Part shown: piece after piece, positions 28,497 through 37,358 of the stretch
Numbering within the stretch: the first letter of the stretch is position 1
Layout: each line of letters opens with the position of its first letter
Source of the DNA: an uncultured Ulvibacter sp.
GTDB lineage: Bacteria; Bacteroidota; Bacteroidia; Flavobacteriales; Flavobacteriaceae
Assembly: GCA_938041335.1 (NCBI GenBank)
Contig: CALIAF010000040.1
Location: 1-64,000, forward strand
Direction of reading: 5' to 3'
Length of the DNA stretch: 64,000 nt
Translations under genes and position numbers: made by a program
Notes under the pieces: generated by a model
Told to the model about the DNA's origin: nothing
The model's database searches: none
The model's input: the letters and a program-made list of their open reading frames with translations, nothing else

Positions 28497-29474
28497 TTAT
28501 TTTTTTCTATCAATCACATAGTTTACCATAAGCTCTAAAGCGGCTTTATATGGTGTGGAGGGGAAATTATTTAATAAAGTTAGCGCCTTTTTCTGGTAGT
28601 CCATCATACTCTTTTCTGCATATTCAAGACCGCCATTATCTTTTACAAAAGCAATCACTTGTTTTACACGCTTCTTATCTTTATTATGATTTTTTACAGA
28701 ATTTATGAGCCAGCGTTTATCTTTTTCTGAAACGTTATTTAAAACATTAATGAGCGGCAAGGTCATTTTTTGCTCTTTAATATCTATACCTGTAGGCTTA
28801 CCTATAGCGGTATCTCCATAATCAAACAGGTCATCTTTAATTTGAAAAGCGGTCCCAATGAGCTCCCCAAACGCTCTCATTTGCTCTACTTGCTCGTCTG
28901 TAGCATTCACAGATTTTGCTCCCATGGCGCAACAGGCAGCGATAAGCGTTGCTGTTTTTTGCCGAATTATCTCAAAGTAAATTTCTTCTGTAATATCAAG
29001 CCTTCTTGCTTTTTCTATTTGCAGTAATTCACCTTCACTCATTTCTCTTACCGCGACCGAAATGATTTTAAGCAAGTCAAAATCACCATTATCTATAGAC
29101 AGCAAAAGCCCTTTAGACAACAAGTAATCACCAACAAGCACTGCAATCTTATTTTTCCACAATGCATTTATAGAAAAGAAACCCCGCCTTCTATTACTAT
29201 CGTCTACCACGTCATCATGGACCAGTGTTGCTGTATGTATCAGCTCAATTACAGATGCACCTCTATAGGTTCGATCATTCACATTTCCGTCGTTACACAT
29301 CTTTGCTATTAGAAACACAAACATAGGCCGCATTTGCTTCCCCTTTCTGTTTACAATGTAATGGGTGATCCTATTTAATAAAGAAACCTGCGAAGTCATC
29401 GACTCTCGGAACTTTTTTTCAAAAAGCTCCATCTCTTGCTCGATGGGTAGTTTTATTTGAGAAACTATCTTCAC
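28497..29474 (-). CDS. Polyprenyl (all-trans) diphosphate synthase
   Basis: Builds long isoprenoid chains, probably the menaquinone side chain, from isopentenyl diphosphate. The 325-residue protein has both Asp-rich motifs: DDVVD (87-91, LVHDDVVDDS) and DDLFD (214-218, QIKDDLFDYG), plus GKxxR-type GKQMRP near 45-50. Chain length cannot be read from the sequence alone. It follows rlmN by 8 bases, in the same operon. Confidence 0.93.
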   Translation of the reverse strand: MKIVSQIKLPIEQEMELFEKKFRESMTSQVSLLNRITHYIVNRKGKQMRPMFVFLIAKMCNDGNVNDRTYRGASVIELIHTATLVHDDVVDDSNRRRGFFSINALWKNKIAVLVGDYLLSKGLLLSIDNGDFDLLKIISVAVREMSEGELLQIEKARRLDITEEIYFEIIRQKTATLIAACCAMGAKSVNATDEQVEQMRAFGELIGTAFQIKDDLFDYGDTAIGKPTGIDIKEQKMTLPLINVLNNVSEKDKRWLINSVKNHNKDKKRVKQVIAFVKDNGGLEYAEKSMMDYQKKALTLLNNFPSTPYKAALELMVNYVIDRKK

Positions 29475-29482
29475 TATACTCC

Positions 29483-30523
29483 TTATTGTTTATTTGCTAA
29501 CTGCCCACAAGCGGCATCAATATCTTTTCCTCTACTTCGTCTTACCGTTACGGGTATTCTAATTTTTTCGAGTCCAGAAATATAAGCATCTACTGCAGCA
29601 TCCGGCGCTTGCTGAAATGCTCCATCATCAATAGGATTATATTCTATCAGGTTCACCTTACAAGGTACGTGCTTACAAAAACTTACTAGTGCATCAATAT
29701 CTTCTTTCTTGTCATTAATATCTTTCCAAACGATATACTCGTAGGTGATAGCTCTATTGGTTTTTTCATACCAATACATTAATGCATCCCTTAAATCATC
29801 AAGTGTAAAGGACTTAGCAAAGGGCATTATCTGCTCTCTTGTTTCTTGAATGGCACTATGTAATGAAACTGCTAGGTGAAATCGCACGGCATCATCTGCC
29901 ATTTTCCGTATCATTTTAGGCACACCTGAAGTGGAGACGGTAATTCGTTTAGGGGACATCCCTAAACCTTCTGGGCTTGTTATTTTTTCTATAGCACTTA
30001 ATACATTTTTATAATTCATGAGTGGTTCACCCATTCCCATAAAAACAATATTGGATAAAGGTCTATTATGATATAATCTACTTTCATTATCTATCGCTAC
30101 TACCTGATCATAAATCTCATCTGGATTGAGATTTCGCATTCTTTTTAATCGCGAGGTAGCACAAAATTTGCAATCTAGGCTACAACCTACTTGAGAAGAC
30201 ACGCAGGCAGTTGTTCTTGTTTTGGTTGGGATTAATACAGACTCTACAATTAACCCGTCATGTAGTTTTACAGCATTTTTAATGGTACCATCGTTACTAC
30301 GCTGAATAGAATCAACTTTAATATGGTTAATTGTAAAATGTGCTTCTAGATGTGTTCTGGTTTCTTTTGAGAGATTCGTCATTGCCTCAAAGGTATGGGC
30401 GCCTTTGCTCCATAGCCACTCATAAACTTGGTTCCCTCTAAAGGCCTTATCACCAATATCTGTAAAGAAGACTCTTAGATCATCTTTAGACAGTGCACGT
30501 ATATCTTTTTTTTCTGAAACCAT
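29483..30523 (-). CDS. rlmN: Dual-specificity 23S rRNA/tRNA m2A methyltransferase RlmN
   Basis: Radical-SAM enzyme that methylates C2 of A2503 in 23S rRNA and A37 in some tRNAs. The radical-SAM cysteines are at about residues 114, 118 and 121 (GCSLDCKFC). Both catalytic cysteines are present: the one in ACVSSQ (about 107) and the C-terminal one in AACGQL (about 339). The frame opens 60 bases earlier, but the ATG at 30523 (MVSEKKDIRALSKDDLR) gives the usual N-terminus. Confidence 0.95.
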   Translation of the reverse strand: MVSEKKDIRALSKDDLRVFFTDIGDKAFRGNQVYEWLWSKGAHTFEAMTNLSKETRTHLEAHFTINHIKVDSIQRSNDGTIKNAVKLHDGLIVESVLIPTKTRTTACVSSQVGCSLDCKFCATSRLKRMRNLNPDEIYDQVVAIDNESRLYHNRPLSNIVFMGMGEPLMNYKNVLSAIEKITSPEGLGMSPKRITVSTSGVPKMIRKMADDAVRFHLAVSLHSAIQETREQIMPFAKSFTLDDLRDALMYWYEKTNRAITYEYIVWKDINDKKEDIDALVSFCKHVPCKVNLIEYNPIDDGAFQQAPDAAVDAYISGLEKIRIPVTVRRSRGKDIDAACGQLANKQ

Positions 30524-30563
30524 AACTCTTTGCAAAAATAGCCATTTGAAACACTTATCTCTA

Positions 30564-30600
30564 TAAAAAATGCCCAGTATCATAAAAATGAATGGGCATA
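30564..30600 (-). terminator. Terminator downstream of the T9SS protease
   Basis: ATGCCCA (30570-30576) pairs with TGGGCAT (30593-30599) across a 16-base loop. On the minus strand the stem is followed by a T-run. It lies just after the protease stop and before rlmN. Confidence 0.55.
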
Positions 30601-30619
30601 TATTTCAATCGTTTCAGAT

Positions 30620-32278
30620 TTATTTCTGAACCATTATTTTTTTCGTGATTGTGGCGTCACTATCTCCATCAACTAATTTTAAAAAGTACATACCTTCAGA
30701 TAGATTTGATACAGACAGGTAATTAAGTGTATTTGCCATATTGCCAGCCCGTATCTTTTGGCCTAACATATTATAAAAAGAAAAAGTCAGATTAGGATAG
30801 CGACTATTCATTACGGTAATAACATCTTTAACAGGATTAGGATAAACCTCAAGGGCTCCTATAATCTCAGTATCTGGCACGTTCAAAATATTCTGCAATG
30901 TAGTAATGGTGTTCATTCCAGTTTGTGCTGGATCTAACCAATCTGACAGCCTAGTTGTTTCTGTAACACCTGCGTCCCAGGATGTCGCAAACCTTCCGTA
31001 AACATCATAATCGTTGTTATTTTCATTTTCTTCACAGAATGAATTTCCTGCATACAGTTGTCCAATGATTAATCCGTTTTGATTAAAAAGTGGCGATCCA
31101 GAAGAGCCGCTTTCTGTGGTACCAATCTCCCATCCGTCACCAAACCCAGTACTTACACCTCCTACTAACCATACTTCTGCACCATCTGCATTTTCATGTA
31201 CAGCTCCAGAATCGTCCCTTGCAATTTTCATGATATCGCCATTAGGGTGATGTATTCCAACTTCAAAATCTGGAAGATCATCAGTGCGATCCCATCCCGC
31301 AAAAGAAACATCCCATGATTGAGGTATTTCTGTCAACATCTCTACTAAGGCAAAGTCACTTAGCTCATTTTTAGCTCTTAAAACCGAGCCGCTGAGGGTG
31401 AAATTTGTTTGCAAATCTTCACTATCTTCACTCAATGCGCAAACAGGTGCAGGGCTCATCCAATTAAACCGTACACTCCATAGAGCAGGACTACTTCCTT
31501 CTAAACAATGGTTTGCTGTAAGTAGATATGGTCTTTTATCTTGATCCGTATTATTAATCAAAGCCGCCGAACATAAGAAGCCGTTTCCTAAATTTAATAG
31601 TGCCACTGCTTTTTTCACTTCCTCTTTATACGTGTCAAAATCAACTCCTACAGGGCAATTAACATCATAATTACAATCGCCAGAATCATTAAGACCACGT
31701 TGGCCTTCAAGAAATTTATTTAAATTCCCTAATCGATACCCGTGTATGATTCCACTAATTTTTAGTTTTACATTCTCTTGCGTATTTGCTAGTTCAAAAT
31801 ATTCAATATTGATTGATTCTCCATTAATAAACCAAGACCCAAACGGTGTCACCTCAGAACTAGAACCACTTGTCCTACTCGTCACCACATCATTTAGATC
31901 ATCATTAAAAAGATGGATGGACGCCCCTACTGGCAAGTAAAAGTCACTAAAATTGATACTTAAATTAAGAGCGTTCCTAGATACAATTCGTGCTCTCCAA
32001 ATGCGATCTCCATTATCTAGAACAGTCCAAACACCTAGTTCACTCATATCTAAATTAAGCGGTCTTTCTATACCATAACGCCATGGGAGACTCTTATCTC
32101 TATCGTTAATGAGGTCTTCTTGATAAATTCCAGAAAGGTCTATTTCTTCTAATATTATATCTGCAGGTAAAGCTGCTAAGCCTAGTTCCCAACTAGTGGG
32201 CAAAGCAGTATCATCATCTTGAGAGAATGCGATGTTGCTAAGTGCAATTAGTAAAAAAAATAGTAGTGTTTTCTTCAT
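30620..32278 (-). CDS. Secreted lysyl-endopeptidase-like serine protease with T9SS sorting domain
   Basis: A 552-residue exoprotein. A signal peptide (MKKTLLFFLLIALSNIAFS) covers about 1-19; the frame opens five codons earlier, but the ATG at 32278 fits. The trypsin-like triad is visible: His257 (LLTANHCLEG), Asp308 (SDFALVEM) and Ser393 (GSSGSPLF), resembling lysyl endopeptidase. The last 80 or so residues are a type A T9SS C-terminal signal (VYPNPVKDVITV to LSEGMYFLKLVDG...KKIMVQK). The protein is therefore probably exported by the type IX system linked to gliding and used on external protein. Confidence 0.9.
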   Translation of the reverse strand: MKKTLLFFLLIALSNIAFSQDDDTALPTSWELGLAALPADIILEEIDLSGIYQEDLINDRDKSLPWRYGIERPLNLDMSELGVWTVLDNGDRIWRARIVSRNALNLSINFSDFYLPVGASIHLFNDDLNDVVTSRTSGSSSEVTPFGSWFINGESINIEYFELANTQENVKLKISGIIHGYRLGNLNKFLEGQRGLNDSGDCNYDVNCPVGVDFDTYKEEVKKAVALLNLGNGFLCSAALINNTDQDKRPYLLTANHCLEGSSPALWSVRFNWMSPAPVCALSEDSEDLQTNFTLSGSVLRAKNELSDFALVEMLTEIPQSWDVSFAGWDRTDDLPDFEVGIHHPNGDIMKIARDDSGAVHENADGAEVWLVGGVSTGFGDGWEIGTTESGSSGSPLFNQNGLIIGQLYAGNSFCEENENNNDYDVYGRFATSWDAGVTETTRLSDWLDPAQTGMNTITTLQNILNVPDTEIIGALEVYPNPVKDVITVMNSRYPNLTFSFYNMLGQKIRAGNMANTLNYLSVSNLSEGMYFLKLVDGDSDATITKKIMVQK

Positions 32279-32358
32279 TAATATATGGAGCAAGAATTGC
32301 TTGCAAGCATCTAAAATACCACATTATATCTAATAATCAAACGGAAAAATCGCCAAAT

Positions 32359-32390
32359 AAAAAATCCCGATATTTCTATCGGGATTTTTT
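32359..32390. terminator. Bidirectional terminator between the protease and queA
   Basis: AAAAAATCCCGATA-tttc-TATCGGGATTTTTT is a perfect 14-bp inverted repeat. It lies 18 bases after the queA stop on the minus strand, with T-runs in both directions. Confidence 0.85.
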
Positions 32391-32407
32391 ATAAGGTTCA
32401 CTTCAAA

Positions 32408-33463
32408 TTAGATGATTAACATGGCATCACCATAACTATAAAATTTATACTTTTCCTTTATTGCTTCCTCATAGGCTCTTTGCACAAATTCATGTCCAGC
32501 AAAAGCGGCTACCATCATCAATAATGTAGACTTAGGGGTATGAAAATTAGTCACCATACAGTTGGCAATACTAAAGTCATACGGAGGGAAAATAAACTTA
32601 TTGGTCCATCCAGAATAATCGTTTAACGTATGGTTAGAAGAAACCGAACTTTCTAGCGCGCGCATAACAGTTGTACCTACTGCACAAATGCGTCTTTTAT
32701 CTTTAAGCCCTTGGTTAATTAAATCTACAGTTGGCACCTCAATATGCATCTCTTCACTATCCATTTTATGCTTAGAAAGATCCTCTACCTCTACCGCACT
32801 AAAAGTACCTAAACCAACGTGTAAAGTAACTTCGGCAAAATCAACACCTTTTATTTCAAAACGCTTGAGTAAATGCTTAGAAAAATGCAAACCAGCAGTA
32901 GGAGCAGCCACAGCACCTTCTTCTTTTGCATAAATAGTTTGATATCTTTCTGCATCTGACGCTTCTACATCACGCTTAATATACTTAGGCAGCGGCGTTT
33001 CTCCAAGTTCTGTTAACTTAGCTCTAAACTCTTCATAAGATCCATCAAAAAGAAAACGTAACGTTCTTCCTCTAGAGGTTGTATTATCAATTACTTCTGC
33101 TACGAGAGATTCATCGTCGCCAAAGTAAAGCTTATTTCCTATTCTAATCTTTCTTGCTGGATCTACTAATACATCCCAAAGACGTGTTTGAGAATTTAGT
33201 TCTCTCAACAAGAATACTTCAATACGAGCTCCAGTTTTCTCTTTGTTACCAAATAATCTAGCTGGAAAAACTTTTGTATTATTTAAACATAAAATGTCAT
33301 CTTCCTCAAAATAATCGATTAGATCTTTAAACATCTTGTGTTCTATTGTCTGCTCTTTTCTGTTAAGCACCATTAAACGTGCTTCATCTCTGTTTTCAGA
33401 TGGATATTCTGCCAGAAGCTCTTCAGGTAATTCAAAGCCGAAATTAGAAAGTTTCATTCCCAT
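32408..33463 (-). CDS. queA: tRNA preQ1(34) S-adenosylmethionine ribosyltransferase-isomerase
   Basis: Makes epoxyqueuosine on tRNA from preQ1 and SAM, a late step in queuosine synthesis. The 351-residue protein has the QueA N-terminus [29 protein letters not shown], the [11 protein letters not shown] motif and [18 protein letters not shown] near the end. A second Met two codons in (33457) could be the start. A -7 box TATATTTG lies 30 bases upstream. Confidence 0.95.
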   Translation of the reverse strand: MGMKLSNFGFELPEELLAEYPSENRDEARLMVLNRKEQTIEHKMFKDLIDYFEEDDILCLNNTKVFPARLFGNKEKTGARIEVFLLRELNSQTRLWDVLVDPARKIRIGNKLYFGDDESLVAEVIDNTTSRGRTLRFLFDGSYEEFRAKLTELGETPLPKYIKRDVEASDAERYQTIYAKEEGAVAAPTAGLHFSKHLLKRFEIKGVDFAEVTLHVGLGTFSAVEVEDLSKHKMDSEEMHIEVPTVDLINQGLKDKRRICAVGTTVMRALESSVSSNHTLNDYSGWTNKFIFPPYDFSIANCMVTNFHTPKSTLLMMVAAFAGHEFVQRAYEEAIKEKYKFYSYGDAMLII

Positions 33464-33492
33464 AAATTATTCAATTTTTTGGTTAAAGGTTG

Positions 33493-33500
33493 CAAATATA
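33493..33500 (-). promoter_or_regulatory. -7 promoter element for queA
   Basis: Minus-strand TATATTTG matches TAnnTTTG and lies 30 bases before the queA start at 33463. Confidence 0.55.
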
Positions 33501-33539
33501 CAATCTGGAGATAGGGGTTGTCAAGTAAATGACCATTTA

Positions 33540-34769
33540 TTATTCTACTTTAAGTAAAATACCTAGATCTTTTAGCACATTCCAGAATTCTGGAAACGAT
33601 TTTGACACCACCTCAGCCTCATTAATAATAAGTGATGTTTTTAATGCAAGTGGTGCAAATGCCATTGCCATTCTATGGTCTTGATAGCTATCAATAGTGA
33701 CATTAGGCCTTATTCCTTTTGATTTTTCCAGGCGCAACGTATCATGAGTAATGGTCACCTGAGCCCCTAGCTTTTCTAATTCTACCTGGAGCGCAAACAA
33801 TCTATCTGTTTCCTTAATTTTTAACGTATGCAGACCAGAAAGATGGCATGAAAGCCCAAGACCAAAACAAGTTACCGCAATTGTTTGTGCAATATCTGGC
33901 GTATCTACTAGATTAAAAGCGATAGGTTCTTTAAATGCTTCGGAAATTTTCTGCAACGTAATACTATCATCTGCATTAAACGTTGTTTCAACACCCATAG
34001 ATTGATATAGTTGAACCAATGCCGAATCTCCCTGCAAACTGCGCTCTTTAAATGTACTAACGGTAAGTTTACTAGACGCAGAGAGCGCAATAAGGCTATA
34101 CAAGTATGAAACAGAACTCCAGTCTGACTCTACACGAATATTTTTTTCTTCTGAAATAGCTCCAGGTGAAATAGCGATCACATTTCGGCTAAAATCGCAA
34201 TTAAAACCAGCTTGCTCAAGCAATTGTGATGTCATCTGTAAGTAAGGTGCAGAAGTCACATTTCCGTCGAGATGAATCGTGAGACCATTTGACAAGCTAG
34301 GCGCAATAAGCATTAAAGCAGAAATAAACTGACTACTTATATTTGCTGCAATTGTGATCTGGTTTCTATCGAGTTTCTTCCCTGTAATACGCAATGGAGG
34401 AAAACCTTCCTTCTTCTCATAGGTAATATTTGCTCCAATAGACCGTAATGCATCTACGAGCACCCCAATAGGTCTCTCTTGCATTCTGTCACTCCCGGTT
34501 AGGACCACTTCTCTTTCTTCTTGGATAGCGAAATAAGCAGTAAGAAAACGCATTGCAGTACCTGCGTGATGGACATCTATCAGGCTCGCATTAGATTTTA
34601 AGGCAGCCATCATGGCCTTCGAATCATCGCTTGTAGAAAGGTTGGCTATCTCAATATTAGAAAAAAGAGCTTGTAAAATGAGTAATCTATTGGACTCACT
34701 TTTTGACCCTCCTAGAATAATCTCGCTGTTTTCTTTTAACGATGTCGTGTGGCGCAGATATCCTTTCAT
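33540..34769 (-). CDS. aroA: 3-phosphoshikimate 1-carboxyvinyltransferase (EPSP synthase)
   Basis: Sixth step of the shikimate pathway: joins phosphoenolpyruvate to shikimate-3-phosphate. The 409-residue protein has GGSKSESNRLLILQAL near the N-terminus, the GTAMRFLTAYFA stretch, SDRMQERPIG and the C-terminal YQDHRMAMAFAPLAL. It lacks a classical LPGSKS but carries the equivalent GGSKSESNR, with sequence style common in Bacteroidota. It lies at the end of a run that includes DAHP synthase upstream, overlapping the preceding small gene by 4 bases. Confidence 0.94.
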   Translation of the reverse strand: MKGYLRHTTSLKENSEIILGGSKSESNRLLILQALFSNIEIANLSTSDDSKAMMAALKSNASLIDVHHAGTAMRFLTAYFAIQEEREVVLTGSDRMQERPIGVLVDALRSIGANITYEKKEGFPPLRITGKKLDRNQITIAANISSQFISALMLIAPSLSNGLTIHLDGNVTSAPYLQMTSQLLEQAGFNCDFSRNVIAISPGAISEEKNIRVESDWSSVSYLYSLIALSASSKLTVSTFKERSLQGDSALVQLYQSMGVETTFNADDSITLQKISEAFKEPIAFNLVDTPDIAQTIAVTCFGLGLSCHLSGLHTLKIKETDRLFALQVELEKLGAQVTITHDTLRLEKSKGIRPNVTIDSYQDHRMAMAFAPLALKTSLIINEAEVVSKSFPEFWNVLKDLGILLKVE

Positions 34770-34996
34770 TTTCTGTGGTCCTGTTGTTTTAGTTTGCCCC
34801 AGAATTTTCCATAACTGATAAACAAACCTGCAATAAGACCTGCCAACAAAGAAATTAGCACATTAGTTATATTTAAAAAGGGAGCATGAAAACTTCTAAA
34901 CACCCATTGCAATAAAAACAATACAATGCCGTAAACAAGCCCTAAACTTAGCACAGATTTTAAAAACCCTTTATGGGATATCACGCGTTTGAACAT
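34766..34996 (-). CDS. Small two-helix membrane protein, unrecognised
   Basis: A 76-residue protein with two hydrophobic helices (SVLSLGLVYGIVLFLLQWVF and NVLISLLAGLIAGLFISYGKF) and basic ends. It overlaps mazG by one base and aroA by 4, so it is co-translated with them. No family is evident. Confidence 0.7.
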   Translation of the reverse strand: MFKRVISHKGFLKSVLSLGLVYGIVLFLLQWVFRSFHAPFLNITNVLISLLAGLIAGLFISYGKFWGKLKQQDHRK

Positions 34997-35322
34997 TATT
35001 TTAATTTAGGATTATTATGATGACGGTCGTGATCACGTTTTGTTTTTAAGTCTAGTTTTTTATCGAAAGAAGCTTGTAAATCAATTCCAGTTTGATTTGC
35101 TAAACACAGAACCACAAATAGCACATCTGCAAGCTCTTCCCCTAAGTCTTTATTTTTATCACTCTCCTTTTCACTTTGCTCTCCATATCGGCGCGCGATA
35201 ATACGAGCCACTTCTCCAACCTCTTCTGTAAGTTGTGCCATATTAGTCAACTCATTAAAATACCTAACCCCGTGACTTTTTATCCAGGCATCTACTTGCT
35301 CTTGAGCGTTTTTAATATCCAT
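34996..35322 (-). CDS. MazG-type nucleotide pyrophosphohydrolase
   Basis: A 108-residue all-alpha NTP pyrophosphatase. The metal-binding acidic motifs EEVGE and ELADV-type (GEELADVLFVVLC) are intact. Single-domain members act as house-cleaning enzymes on non-canonical NTPs such as dCTP derivatives. It lies in a tight operon 4 bases downstream of the first DUF3857 gene. Confidence 0.88.
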   Translation of the reverse strand: MDIKNAQEQVDAWIKSHGVRYFNELTNMAQLTEEVGEVARIIARRYGEQSEKESDKNKDLGEELADVLFVVLCLANQTGIDLQASFDKKLDLKTKRDHDRHHNNPKLK

Positions 35323-35325
35323 TAT

Positions 35326-37356
35326 TTATATTTTGGTCAACACTATTTTTTCATTCTCTTTCTTCACAATCAATTCAAAAAACTGTTTTAAATCTGCATA
35401 GTCTGTATTTAAAAATACAGGTTGACTAATTGTATTATCTACAGAAACTTGAATTTTACCAGCGACTTCAGAAATTGTATATTTATACATACCTCTATCT
35501 GCACCGATGGACAGCGCTATAGACTCTGGCATCGTCTCTATTTTATATCCTTCTGGAAGCCCTATTGTAACCAATGACTTATCTTGTTGAGGATATTGAA
35601 AATAAATAGGCAATTCTCTAGCATCTGCTTTAAAGATATTCTCTTTGGTGGCAAAGAATAATAAGGGGCTTATGTATAATTTATCGCCTATTTCTTCTAC
35701 TGCAGACGTATTTACAAATGCGCTTTGGTATTGCACGGGCTTATAGACATCATCCATATACTTCACCTCCACATCACTCAACTCGCTATCACCAGCATAT
35801 TTTTCTAACTTTTTTCTAGTCGCGTCATTCGTAAGACCTCTAAAATTATCTCTAAAATTAGCCGCCGTATGCCCCGTAAATCTTTTTTGCATTTTACCAG
35901 AGATTACTTGATCTGCATCAATCTCGCACATGAGTATCGCATTGCTAACCGCGGGCTTGGTAGGGACCAAAGGCACCCAGTTTGAACTCCCATCTTCTCT
36001 TATTAATCTTCCCTGCCAGTTAAGCAGTTTTGAGTCTAATATATCGGGAGCATTTTTACTAGTGGCATCAAGTAAAATAACCTTGTTCGGTTCTTCTACC
36101 CCACAAATTACATAGTTAAAGCCATCTCGTGTTGGAAAAATAGAAATCCCATGATTTACAGTACTCACCAAAACTGGATTTGCATTTACTCCAGCTTCTC
36201 TCAAAATTGCTACTAACAACAAGTTAATATCACCCGCATTCCCTTTCCCATTCTTGAATGTTTCTTTGATTCCTTCCCGAGCATACATCCCACTAAACTC
36301 ATCCCATGTTGTATTCTTTTTTACATACTCAAAAGCGGCTTTCATTTTATCATCTCTACTTGTAGCATCACCAATTATAGCTCCTATTTCATTTTTCAAG
36401 AAACCTGTTTTAGCAAGTTCTCCGCCAAAAGATGAAGATTGATAAATAGTTTTACAAACATCATCCCAAGAAGTTGAGTAAGAGTTTACGGCACTATTAG
36501 GGAAGCTAGTATAGGAAAGTTCTAATTTTAACCCGGCAATATAATTATTTAGATTTCCAGATAATGGCTCGTTCTTTATTGAAGGGATTCCCGATTTATT
36601 AATGGTATATACGTTTTCTTTAAAAGTGATCTCATCTTGAATGGTTCGTCCACTTGTAACAGATCCTCCACTCATCCCACCAGTGCCAGCAGCTTGTGCA
36701 TAAGAATATCGCATCGCTCTATTTTTTGCACTACTCACCACCTTAAATGGCAAAAATCCTTTTTGATGCATTTTATACACAAAGTATTCTGGTGCAGCAA
36801 AACTCATACTATAGTTATCTACTGGAATGCGCTCCTGCAATTTATACTCATCAATATTTGCGATAAATGTAGACTGTATGGTGTATTTGATATCAATTAC
36901 ATCACCTGCCTTAACATTGGGCATCGTAAACTTCATGATCTCCACATATTCTGACATTTTCTCATCAAAAACATCGCTATTCTTCAATTTTTCTTTTTCT
37001 ACCTTCCCTTCTACCAAACTGAATATAGAAGCCTTAAGGCCCTGTACTTGGTCATTATCATTATTAGACTTACCTTGATATAGCTTTATTGCTTTTGTCG
37101 CGTAATCAAATCCATCTTTATTATAAATTTTAATACGCTCAAACACATCCGTTTCTGTATAAAACCCTTTGCTTTCAGACTGTTCAAATCTGGTTTTTAC
37201 CTCACGATATACAATTGCCGCATTTGCCTCAGGCTCTGTTAGGTGCGCTTTTTGCTCTAGTTCTGCCTTAGTCACTTTGCCAAAATCATAGTCTTGAGCA
37301 GTAACGCCTGAAAAGCAAAACAATACAAATAGTGGTAAAAGAGTTTTCATATACAT
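35326..37356 (-). CDS. DUF3857/transglutaminase-like exported protein, catalytic residues missing
   Basis: A 676-residue protein with a signal peptide (about 1-20, LFVLFCFSGVTAQ), an N-terminal DUF3857 beta domain, a transglutaminase-like core at about 300-430 and a C-terminal beta domain. In the core the Cys position reads Ala (GNAGDINLLLVAILREAG) and the His position reads Tyr (DGFNYVICGVE), so it cannot work as a cysteine transglutaminase or protease. It is probably a binding or scaffolding paralogue of the next gene. Periplasmic or surface location is likely. Confidence 0.82.
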   Translation of the reverse strand: MYMKTLLPLFVLFCFSGVTAQDYDFGKVTKAELEQKAHLTEPEANAAIVYREVKTRFEQSESKGFYTETDVFERIKIYNKDGFDYATKAIKLYQGKSNNDNDQVQGLKASIFSLVEGKVEKEKLKNSDVFDEKMSEYVEIMKFTMPNVKAGDVIDIKYTIQSTFIANIDEYKLQERIPVDNYSMSFAAPEYFVYKMHQKGFLPFKVVSSAKNRAMRYSYAQAAGTGGMSGGSVTSGRTIQDEITFKENVYTINKSGIPSIKNEPLSGNLNNYIAGLKLELSYTSFPNSAVNSYSTSWDDVCKTIYQSSSFGGELAKTGFLKNEIGAIIGDATSRDDKMKAAFEYVKKNTTWDEFSGMYAREGIKETFKNGKGNAGDINLLLVAILREAGVNANPVLVSTVNHGISIFPTRDGFNYVICGVEEPNKVILLDATSKNAPDILDSKLLNWQGRLIREDGSSNWVPLVPTKPAVSNAILMCEIDADQVISGKMQKRFTGHTAANFRDNFRGLTNDATRKKLEKYAGDSELSDVEVKYMDDVYKPVQYQSAFVNTSAVEEIGDKLYISPLLFFATKENIFKADARELPIYFQYPQQDKSLVTIGLPEGYKIETMPESIALSIGADRGMYKYTISEVAGKIQVSVDNTISQPVFLNTDYADLKQFFELIVKKENEKIVLTKI

Positions 37357-37358
37357 TC

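Noticed and set aside
35326-37356. Active transglutaminase
   Set aside because: Ala and Tyr stand at the Cys and His catalytic positions, so enzymatic activity of that type is not supported.
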